Position numbers and translations under genes: made by a program. This document shows, one piece after another, positions 43,086-53,200 of a DNA stretch of 64,000 nucleotides. The DNA is taken from contig OY754967.1 in the NCBI GenBank assembly GCA_963576475.1, positions 23,957,914-24,021,913 on the forward strand. Direction: 5' to 3'. How positions within the stretch are numbered: position 1 is the first letter of the stretch; each line of letters starts with the position of its first letter. The stretch is from Molanna angustata (lineage: Eukaryota; Arthropoda; Insecta; Trichoptera; Molannidae). Under the pieces are notes generated by a model. It saw only the letters and a list, made by a program, of their open reading frames with translations. It made no database searches and was not told the origin of the DNA.

Positions 43086-46000
43086 TTAATATTATGTATT
43101 TCTATACTTCTGTTTATATGGCCATAATTTTGTTTTATGTTACAAATCGAAAAAAAAATGACACAAATATAATATAACAAATCACTCATAATTTGGGTGG
43201 GTTGCCTAATCCAACTTTCGATTTGTTTCTTTATATTGCTGTTGTAAGCCTAAATACATGGAATCAGGTCCCATATACTCCAGACATACCAAAAATATGA
43301 TTTCCTTTAGAAAGGATATCACATCTTACCAGAGCCAAAATGACACAAATTGCTCAATTTCCAAGCGGTCTTGAGGCGAGATATTCATAAAAACGACGCT
43401 ACATAATTCGTTCAATTTTATTATTATGAGTGTACATATTTTATTTATTTTCATTAAAAGATAATATACATTATATAACACTACTTTAATTGTCAGTAAG
43501 TACATGTTTTTTTTACTCTTGTCCAAAAACCATAAAATGCTTCTGCTGAGAAAGGAAGTATGTACATTATAGTTACGATTCATTTACATAAAAAAATAAC
43601 ACACAAAATACATAAAATCAACAAAATTATGATAATCATAAAAAAATATCAAAATAACAAATAAACTATAGGTACCATATGATTATATTAACCCTTTTTC
43701 TATTTTTTAATTTTAAAGAATATGTTTATTGTTTTTTTTGTTTTTCAATAATTTTGCTATATAAATTATTTAATTTCTTTTTGTATTTGTACGCTCCGCT
43801 GTGTTTGCTAGTTTTCTTTGTCAGTTCTTTCTAGCAACACTAATTGAACTGACGAAAAAAAAAATGTTGCAAACCCCTTAACCAGATATTATATAAACAC
43901 CAACCACCTCTTCACACTTTGAAAATGGTCACTGGATGACCGAAACTAGTCGGTGTCATTAAAATAGTAGAACTGAAAACTTTGGTTTTATTTTATCATT
44001 CCAAATTTATTTATTATTTGTTTAATTGTTACCTAGCTGTTCATGATTTGATCCTCTTATATCCTTTGGAAGTTTATTGAAAAAATGTTTGAAATATTTT
44101 AGACTCTTCTTATGAGTCAGAATACGAGGAATATAGTACATTGTAATATTTTACTGTCATTGAAAATGTCACCCTGGGAAAGTGAAATTTCAGCAGCTCA
44201 CATCTTTTTGACCTTTTGTGTACCTATCATTATAATAACAACACACATCTGGTAAATTTGAAACATCACATACATATTATACTGTTCCACATCTAGTTAT
44301 ATCGTCCCCTGTGATCTTTGAGTTTGCAATCGTTTAATATTTTTTCTTTCGTATTGCATAAACTAATGGCGAGGCAAAAATGTTAATCACGAACCGGTGG
44401 CTTCAAAGTTACCGTATATGTCATATGACATGTTGACTTGTGCAGTTATTTGCGGACTGCGAGTATTTAACAAATAACAACGTTCATTTAGTAATATATC
44501 TAAGTATAATATATGTATGTCTATTCGTTTGCACATAATCCTCTGATTATCATATACAGTACTACAACATATGTTTTTATTGAAGCGGTATTGGTTTGTA
44601 CATATTTTACAAATAATATTGGAATTTTCTTAATTGAATCCGTAATCATGATACTGATAACTATTTAAAGAAAACCCTTTGTCGTTTTTACTGTATGAGT
44701 GAAATTTCTTAAAGTATACCAAGTAATAAATTTTCGGTATTCTTCATGTTTTACTTTTTACTTTATCCACATTTTATTGTTATGTTATCATATCGTGACA
44801 TATTAGATGATTGAAATGCAGTTTATTATGGTTGTCAGTGCGACAAATTAAACCTGTTATTTGTTTCTGCGATAGGTTAGCAGCCGTTAAGGTTTCTACC
44901 TACAGCAACTATTTGATTGTATTTTAATTCTCTATCGAGTGATACAAGTTTATGTTTCAGCTAATGTGGCTACCTTTGACTACCGCAAATAACATTATGT
45001 AAATATTATTGCCGCTGGTATTCTATTTTGTTTAATTCTCTTTATAAATAAAACATTCATCCAATTTGATTTGGTAATATTTTGATAATCATATAGTTTA
45101 TGTGAATTCGTTATTTTATTTTCAACATACATACATAAACATCGAAATATAGCAAATTACAGATATTGAAACAACATACCTACTAAATGATAGGTACCTA
45201 CTTACTTATTTGTGAGAAAATGTAAAATATAAATAGTATTCTCTAATATTTAATTATTAACTTTGGTAAAACATTTTAGTAAAATAATTATTATAATCTG
45301 CGCCACATTATTCTTAACACATTTTGGACGAGTAATTGAAAAAAATCGAAATTATTTCCCCTGTTATAAAAATATGTATAAAACTACAATTTCGTATTAA
45401 AAATTGGAAACGCAAGATTTTTTTAAATCAATATCTTTTTTCTCAGTGCTCAATTCCGTACATGTAGTGCTAAACGTAGAAAATCTGTAGATAGTATGCA
45501 ATTTATGATTCAGACACGGAATATGTCGGCTGTCTTTCGTCGGCTAACTAAATAAATACCTGTATATTTTTTGTTTTCACCTTTTTTATGTTTCATAATA
45601 TTTACATATAACTATAGTCTTTATATTTATATTTTAGAGGACATATTTTGTCTTTTTACAAATATTTTTTGTATTATGTAATATGTATAGTAAAACATTT
45701 TATTTAGGGCAAGAACGACTAGATTTCTATGTATGTACGCCTAAAACAAAGATACTAGGTGATTTTTGACTGGCTAAGACAACATAATTATTATATTCAT
45801 GCAAATTTGAAAATTCCGTATAATTTTGATGACTAAAGATGATGAGTAATAATAATAAATCGATTATGTGATTTCATCATTTTTCGATCGCCGCACGTTT
45901 TTGTGATATCATCCCAACTGTTATAATGACAAAGCAAATTGCAATTATGTCACGATATTTCGATAATGATTTTCATAATATCTATTCAATGAGTTTTCGT

Positions 46001-46146
46001 TCGGATATTTGGATATAGTTAAAAATGGGCACATTAACTGAATGGATTCTATATCATTCGACATATCCTTATTTGAAGCATGGATATATAACAAACACCA
46101 CACTCTCCTCTTGTGAGATTATGCTTGGCTTCATTCCCATTCATGT
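43086..46146. other. AT-rich region with a GAAAC hairpin
   Basis: No coding evidence. The hairpin at 43927-43946 is listed separately. A GACTGACGAAAAAAAAAATG neighbourhood and low-complexity runs are the only other structure. Confidence 0.4.
43927..43946 (+). other. GAAAC-associated hairpin (hammerhead-like remnant)
   Basis: GGTC, a 7-base loop, GACC, then GAAAC. The preceding TTTGAAAAT departs from the hammerhead CUGANGA core at two positions. Same architecture as 14576-14597, as seen in Penelope-like element ends. Confidence 0.3.
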
Positions 46147-46314
46147 GTTTTTTTTTAAATGAATATATCCTTCTTAAGCAAGTACATATACATCTTCCTA
46201 CATTCCCTAAATTAAGCTTAAGTACTTGTGAACGAATTTGTTGAGGCAGGATTCGAACTCGCAACCACTGGATTACTAGCCCAGCGCGCTAACCGCTCTG
46301 CCATCCACCTATCT
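46147..46314 (-). mobile_element. SINE family 1 copy
   Basis: Minus-strand tRNA-like head (GGCAGAGCGGTTAGCGCGC), B box GAGTTCGAATCC and family body. It lacks part of the CACCTATAGCACAAGC segment and ends in an A-rich tail. Confidence 0.85.
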
Positions 46315-46610
46315 AAATTTCTCATATTGTATGCTTTGTTTATTCAAACTTTTTTCGTTCTCATTTTTTCAAGATCTCATTTGTATACGATCAAGTTAAA
46401 TCAATAAACTAGTTGTTTATTTCGTCAATGGTTCATCGTTTATTTTATCTGTAACCATCTTAAGAAATTTATTTTCATCTAACTTATAATAGACATTGTA
46501 AATAATTCGTCGATTTAAATCGCAAATCGCATCTTAAATTGTGTATAACATTTACAAAATAGAAATAAACTCATTTGTTTTAGTTTCACTAGTAAATTTC
46601 AATAGTTATA

Positions 46611-47915
46611 CTATTGTATAAAAAAGGGGATCCTGAGAACTTAGAGAATTATCGACCAATAAGTCTGTTATCCCATACTTATAAACTTCTCACTAAAATT
46701 GTCACAAACCGTTTAACACCTAAACTGGATTTCTACCAACCAATTGAACAAGCTGGCTTTAGAAAATATTTTGGAACTACAGACCATATCCAAACTCTGC
46801 GCCTACTAATTGAGAAAACTACTGAATATAATATAACAATTCATCTTGCATTCATCGACTATAAAAAAGCATTCGACTCTGTAGAACAATGTGAAATAAT
46901 AAACGCATTAAATGATGCGAGAATTGACTCCAGATATTCAAGGCTTATCAAATTTATATATGAACACGCCACCATGGATGTAAGAATCGATGAAAATACA
47001 AAAACAGAAAAAATCAATATAAAAAGAGGTGTCAGACAAGGAGATACCATATCACCTAAACTGTTTACATTGGTTTTGGAGGGCATATTTAAAACTTTGA
47101 ACTGGGAAGACAAGGGAATAAAAATAAATGGAACAAACTTAAACCACCTCCGTTTTGCAGATGACATAGTGCTTATAAGTGATGATCTGGAAAAACTTCA
47201 TGTTATGATAAAAGAACTCCACGATGCTTCCCTAATGGTCGGCCTGGAAATAAATATTAACAAAACGAAAATCATGAGTCCATCATCTAACAGCACTATC
47301 ACAATTGATAGTAAAATAATTGAAGCTGTTGAAGAATATATATACCTTGGACACAAGATAAAATTAGGAAAGGATAACCAGACAGCAGAAATACCCAGAA
47401 GGATCGGACTAGGTTGGGCAGCCTTTGGAAAACTTAAACATGTCCTAAAAAACAGAGATATTCCCACATGTCTGAAAAGAAAAGTTTTTGAAACATGTAT
47501 CCTGCCTGTGCTTACGTATGGTCTGGAAACTATCACGCTAACTGCTAGGACCATACATAAGCTAAAATGCACTCAGAGATCCATGGAAAGGCAAATGATA
47601 GGCGTAAGTCTAAGAGACAAAATTAGAAATGAAGAAATCAGACGCCAGACAAAAGTTGTTGATGTCATGGATCGAGTTGCAAAACTTAAATGGCAATGGG
47701 CAGGTCATGTTGCCAGACAGGGTACGGACAGATGGGCACCCAGAATTCTAAATTGGAGACCATGGGATATGAAAAGGGGAATAGGCCGGCCCCAGAAAAG
47801 GTGGGCCGATGATATTGTCCCTGTCGCTGGAAGCGGATGGGTTCGAAAAGCCCAGAAAAAAGACGAGTGGAAGCTATTAGAAGAGGCCTACATCCAGCAG
47901 TGGAGAGATGGCTGA
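46611..47915 (+). CDS. RTE-like LINE reverse transcriptase, 5'-truncated but open
   Basis: A continuous frame of about 433 residues begins inside the RT domain (LYKKGDPENLENYRPISLL) with no native start. Motifs: GFRKYFGTTDHI, AFIDYKKAFDSV, GVRQGDTISPKLF, LRFADDIVLIS (catalytic FADD), GLEININKTK and YLGHKI. The tail has WAGHVARQ, RGIGRPQKRWADD and WKLLEEAYIQQW, then TGA at 47913-47915. A GAA-rich tract (AAGAAGAAGAAGAAG) follows and may be the microsatellite tail of RTE-like elements. Endonuclease and N-terminal RT are missing through 5' truncation, so the copy is dead despite the open frame. Confidence 0.85.
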   Translation, partial: LLYKKGDPENLENYRPISLLSHTYKLLTKIVTNRLTPKLDFYQPIEQAGFRKYFGTTDHIQTLRLLIEKTTEYNITIHLAFIDYKKAFDSVEQCEIINALNDARIDSRYSRLIKFIYEHATMDVRIDENTKTEKINIKRGVRQGDTISPKLFTLVLEGIFKTLNWEDKGIKINGTNLNHLRFADDIVLISDDLEKLHVMIKELHDASLMVGLEININKTKIMSPSSNSTITIDSKIIEAVEEYIYLGHKIKLGKDNQTAEIPRRIGLGWAAFGKLKHVLKNRDIPTCLKRKVFETCILPVLTYGLETITLTARTIHKLKCTQRSMERQMIGVSLRDKIRNEEIRRQTKVVDVMDRVAKLKWQWAGHVARQGTDRWAPRILNWRPWDMKRGIGRPQKRWADDIVPVAGSGWVRKAQKKDEWKLLEEAYIQQWRDG

Positions 47916-47940
47916 GAAAGAAGAAGAAGAAGAAGTAAAT

Positions 47941-48082
47941 TTAACCGGTATACATAAGTCTGTAAAAGGACCATTGTCAGAGTGCGCAAAAATGAAGGTA
48001 ACCAGAATATATACAATGTACAGACCTACCTACCTTCATTTCGGGCACTTTGACGATGGTCTTACAGACCATTATTGGTTAA
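47941..48082. mobile_element. Hairpin MITE with TTAA borders
   Basis: TTAACC at 47941 and GGTTAA ending at 48082 bracket long imperfect arms (GTCTGTAA, GACCATTGTCAGAGTGC, AAAATGAAGGTA and their inverses). TTAA plus CC ends suggests a piggyBac-type MITE, tentatively. Confidence 0.55.
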
Positions 48083-48159
48083 CGCCTAATTATTAAATTT
48101 ATTAGTGAAACTAAAGCAAGTGTGTTTTATTTCTATTTTATAATAGAATTTCATCAAAG

Positions 48160-48956
48160 TTGCCACTCTTCACTCTCTTAAGAAACTGCAGCGGTTTCTA
48201 TCTACTGAGATAAAAACCCTGTTGATCCAGTCCTTGATTTTTCCTATTTTTGATTATGCTGACGTCTGCTATCTCGACATCAAATCTGAGTTCTTAATCT
48301 TCTTATCTAATCTTCTTATCTAAATTCTGTCTGCATTAGATACATCTTCGGTCTGAAAAAGTTTGACCATGTATCGGAATTTCGTATAAAACTGGGCTGG
48401 TCTTCAATAAGCAAACGCAGGGATGTTCACACACTCTGTCTTCTCTATAAGATTTTGTATAGTTTTCATCGGAGCATGGTCTTCCTCTGAGATCGGGTAA
48501 TAACGGTCTTCATGTGATTCCCTCCCACCGATCGGACTTCTACACTAATTCTTTTACTGTCCATAGTGCCAGGCTCTGGAATCAACTTCCCGTTGATACT
48601 CGAACCTAACCATCATTTTTCTCTTTTAAACAGCGGGTGAAACTCTGATGTCTCTCTTCCCTCCCTGCCTCATTTTCCTCCTTACCACTATCTCCGCCAC
48701 TTCCTTTTTTCCCCTTCCCATCCCCCCTAAATGCATATGTGTGTATGTATGTATGTGTGTGTATATGTATATATATGTTCTGATAAATATGTTCTTATAT
48801 ATTCTTACATTATTTTTATTTTCTAAGGTTGACTGGAAGATGTTAATTTTATTAACAAGTCCGCCTTTTGGCTTTTTTATGTTTTATCTTGCTCTTGTTT
48901 GTACTTATTTTGTAATGTTATTTAAGCCAATAAAGAATTATTATTATTATTATACT
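48160..48956 (+). pseudogene. CR1/L2-like LINE 3' fragment
   Basis: Broken + frames read LLIQSLIFPIFDYADVCYLD, then IRYIFGLKKFDHVSEFR, and SARLWNQLPVDTR, the thumb and C-terminus of jockey/CR1-type ORF2. The tail has GGTTGACTGGAAGATG, a GTTAATTTTATTAAC hairpin, AAGTCCGCCTTTTGG, AATAAAG and a TTATTATTATTA end. Confidence 0.78.
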
Positions 48957-49141
48957 TGACTGCTTTCAGATCGCTTTCTACACCATTCTTCCACCTTATT
49001 TTGGGCCTTCCCATGTTGCCAAAAACGATAATTTAAATTTTATTCACGGCACCATTACCGTATCGTGTCGAGTTGTCACGAGCCGTACTCGTCGAACGCA
49101 GTCGGCGTTCCTTGCGCACTATTTCGAAAGAGTAAAAATAC

Positions 49142-49178
49142 CGAAACATTGATTGGGCCCTGCCCAATCAATGTTTCG
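49142..49178. repeat. 17-bp perfect hairpin
   Basis: CGAAACATTGATTGGGC and its exact inverse are separated by three bases. It lies in a short GC-richer block (49060-49420) of unknown origin. Confidence 0.85.
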
Positions 49179-49508
49179 ATATTGCCTGCAATTAAAAAAC
49201 TGAAAATTTTACCCTATTTTCTATTATATTTGTACCATTTTTTTAGGTAAAGAAAAAAAGTGAATGTTCCCTATTCAATGATCGTGCATTTGTTCATATA
49301 TCCGTAGAACCTCCCGTGGTCCCGTACACAAGCGTCCGATCTACCCTTAAGAAGGGTGTCCCAAGATGGCATCATCTGGCTTGCGCAATATCACAACGGC
49401 GGCCGCCGTTACGATATATTTTGTATGATTGTACAACTTTTCTTGAATTTATGGATAGGATTTTTGTATAACAGCATATCTGTAATCAAACTATATAATA
49501 TGTACTAT

Positions 49509-49660
49509 GTCGGTTTTCGTGGCTCAGTTGCTTAGGTATTCCGGATGGAGACATAGTTTTAAATTATGTTTAGGTCTGTGAGACGTTTAATATCGTTAAG
49601 TTTCCAGAATGCGACAACTTGTTCTTGGTTGCATGTCAAATCAATATTTGACATGGTAAA
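49509..49660 (+). mobile_element. SINE family 2, head-deleted copy
   Basis: GTCGGTTTTCGTGGCTCAGT is followed almost directly by GGATGGAGACATAG, so the B-box half of the tRNA head is lost. The body (GTGAGACGTTTAATATCGT, CAACTTGTTCTTGG) continues to about 49656. Confidence 0.8.
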
Positions 49661-49984
49661 GCAAGCAAGTGTGTTTTATTTCTATTTTATAATAGAATTT
49701 CATCAAAGAATTTCCGTCGATAAACTAAATAAACTCAATAAATTGTAACGTTTACGTAGCCATTAATTTAAATCAAAATAAAAATTGATTTTGAATACGT
49801 AAACTAAGTAAATTTGCATAATAGATTCGTAAAATACTGTTTTACTATATGAGGTTTTAATCAAATAAAGAATCCCGCTTTGAATTCTCGACAAGTTCGA
49901 TAGTTTATCCGCTACTATCTTTTTTAATGAAATGAGATTTTCAGTAAATATTTGTTTTGTTCAATTATTCAAATAACCTACATA

Positions 49985-50162
49985 TATGGGTCGATGGCAG
50001 AGCGGTTAGCGTATTAGGTTAGTAATCCAGTTGTCGCGAGTTCGAATCCTGCCTCGACCGATTTCGTTCACCTATAGCACAACCATTTATGCTTATTTTA
50101 GGGAATGTAGGAAGATGTATATGTACTTGTTTTTAACAAGGACATATTCATTTAAAAAAAAT
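49985..50162 (+). mobile_element. SINE family 1 copy
   Basis: Complete + copy: ATGGGTCGATGGCAGAGCGG, B box GAGTTCGAATCC, body CACCTATAGCACAACC and tail AACAAGGACATATTC plus A-rich end. It ends about 120 bp before the satellite array. Confidence 0.9.
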
Positions 50163-50284
50163 ATATATATTTTTCCCCTAAGATAGTTTTAAATGGTTTG
50201 TTCTACATATATTATAAAGCTAAAGATTCATCACCGATAGGAGTATTAGTTTCATAGTATTCGAAAAAAATATTTAAAAAAAAA

Positions 50285-53200
50285 TAGTCCTAGGCTATAG
50301 TCAACTCTCAGCTATATTTAGTATCTAGTGGAAATTTAAAATAGTCCTAGGCTATAGTCAACTCTCAGCTAGGTATATTTAGTATCTAGTGGAAATTTAA
50401 AATAGTCCTAGGCTATAGTCAACTCTCAGCTATATATAGTATCTAGTGGAAATTTAAAATAGTCCTAGGCTATAGTCAACTCTCAGCTATATATAGTATC
50501 TAGTGGAAATTTAAAATAGTCCTAGGCTATAGTCAACTCTCAGCTATATTTAGTATCTAGTGGAAATTTAAAATAGTCCTAGGCTATAGTCAACTCTCAG
50601 CTATATTTAGTATCTAGTGGAAATTTAAAATAGTCCTAGGCTATAGTCAACTCTCAGCTATATTTAGTATCTAGAGTGGAAATTTAAAATAGTCCTAGGC
50701 TATAGTCAACTCTCAGCTAGGTATATTTAGTATCTAGTGGAAATTTAAAATAGTCCTAGGCTATAGTCAACTCTCAGCTATATTTAGTATCTAGAGTGGA
50801 AATTTAAAATAGTCCTAGGCTATAGTCAACTCTCAGCTAGGTATATTTAGTATCTAGTGGAAATTTAAAATAGTCCTAGGCTATAGTCAACTCTCAGCTA
50901 TATTTAGTATCTAGTGGAAATTTAAAATAGTCCTAGGCTATAGTCAACTCTCAGCTAGGTATATTTAGTATCTAGTGGAAATTTAAAATAGTCCTAGGCT
51001 ATAGTCAACTCTCAGCTATATTTAGTATCTAGAGTGGAAATTTAAAATAGTCCTAGGCTATAGTCAACTCTCAGCTAGGTATATTTAGTATCTAGTGGAA
51101 ATTTAAAATAGTCCTAGGCTATAGTCAACTCTCAGCTAGGTATATTTAGTATCTAGTGGAAATTTAAAATAGTCCTAGGCTATAGTCAACTCTCAGCTAT
51201 ATTTAGTATCTAGTGGAAATTTAAAATAGTCCTAGGCTATAGTCAACTCTCAGCTATATTTAGTATCTAGTGGAAATTTAAAATAGTCCTAGGCTATAGT
51301 CAACTCTCAGCTATATTTAGTATCTAGAGTGGAAATTTAAAATAGTCCTAGGCTATAGTCAACTCTCAGCTAGGTATATTTAGTATCTAGTGGAAATTTA
51401 AAATAGTCCTAGGCTATAGTCAACTCTCAGCTATATTTAGTATCTAGAGTGGAAATTTAAAATAGTCCTAGGCTATAGTCAACTCTCAGCTATATTTAGT
51501 ATCTAGTGGAAATTTAAAATAGTCCTAGGCTATAGTCAACTCTCAGCTATATTTAGTATCTAGAGTGGAAATTTAAAATAGTCCTAGGCTATAGTCAACT
51601 CTCAGCTAGGTATATTTAGTATCTAGTGGAAATTTAAAATAGTCCTAGGCTATAGTCAACTCTCAGCTATATTTAGTATCTAGAGTGGAAATTTAAAATA
51701 GTCCTAGGCTATAGTCAACTCTCAGCTAGGTATATTTAGTATCTAGTGGAAATTTAAAATAGTCCTAGGCTATAGTCAACTCTCAGCTATATTTAGTATC
51801 TAGTGGAAATTTAAAATAGTCCTAGGCTATAGTCAACTCTCAGCTAGGTATATTTAGTATCTAGTGGAAATTTAAAATAGTCCTAGGCTATAGTCAACTC
51901 TCAGCTATATTTAGTATCTAGAGTGGAAATTTAAAATAGTCCTAGGCTATAGTCAACTCTCAGCTAGGTATATTTAGTATCTAGTGGAAATTTAAAATAG
52001 TCCTAGGCTATAGTCAACTCTCAGCTATATTTAGTATCTAGAGTGGAAATTTAAAATAGTCCTAGGCTATAGTCAACTCTCAGCTAGGTATATTTAGTAT
52101 CTAGTGGAAATTTAAAATAGTCCTAGGCTATAGTCAACTCTCAGCTATATTTAGTATCTAGAGTGGAAATTTAAAATAGTCCTAGGCTATAGTCAACTCT
52201 CAGCTAGTATTTAGTATCTAGTGGAAATTTAAAATAGTCCTAGGCTATAGTCAACTCTCAGCTATATTTAGTATCTAGAGTGGAAATTTAAAATAGTCCT
52301 AGGCTATAGTCAACTCTCAGCTAGGTATATTTAGTATCTAGTGGAAATTTAAAATAGTCCTAGGCTATAGTCAACTCTCAGCTATATTTAGTATCTAGAG
52401 TGGAAATTTAAAATAGTCCTAGGCTATAGTCAACTCTCAGCTAGGTATATTTAGTATCTAGTGGAAATTTAAAATAGTCCTAGGCTATAGTCAACTCTCA
52501 GCTATATTTAGTATCTAGTGGAAATTTAAAATAGTCCTAGGCTATAGTCAACTCTCAGCTATATTTAGTATCTAGAGTGGAAATTTAAAATAGTCCTAGG
52601 CTATAGTCAACTCTCAGCTAGGTATATTTAGTATCTAGTGGAAATTTAAAATAGTCCTAGGCTATAGTCAACTCTCAACTATATTTAGTATCTAGTGGAA
52701 ATTTAAAATAGTCCTAGGCTATAGTCAACTCTCAGCTATATTTAGTATCTAGAGTGGAAATTTAAAATAGTCCTAGGCTATAGTCAACTCTCAGCTAGGT
52801 ATATTTAGTATCTAGTGGAAATTTAAAATAGTCCTAGGCTATAGTCAACTCTCAGCTATATTTAGTATCTAGTGGAAATTTAAAATAGTCCTAGGCTATA
52901 GTCAACTCTCAGCTATATTTAGTATCTAGAGTGGAAATTTAAAATAGTCCTAGGCTATAGTCAACTCTCAGCTAGGTATATTTAGTATCTAGTGGAAATT
53001 TAAAATAGTCCTAGGCTATAGTCAACTCTCAGCTATATTTAGTATCTAGAGTGGAAATTTAAAATAGTCCTAGGCTATAGTCAACTCTCAGCTAGGTATA
53101 TTTAGTATCTAGTGGAAATTTAAAATAGTCCTAGGCTATAGTCAACTCTCAGCTATATTTAGTATCTAGAGTGGAAATTTAAAATAGTCCTAGGCTATAG

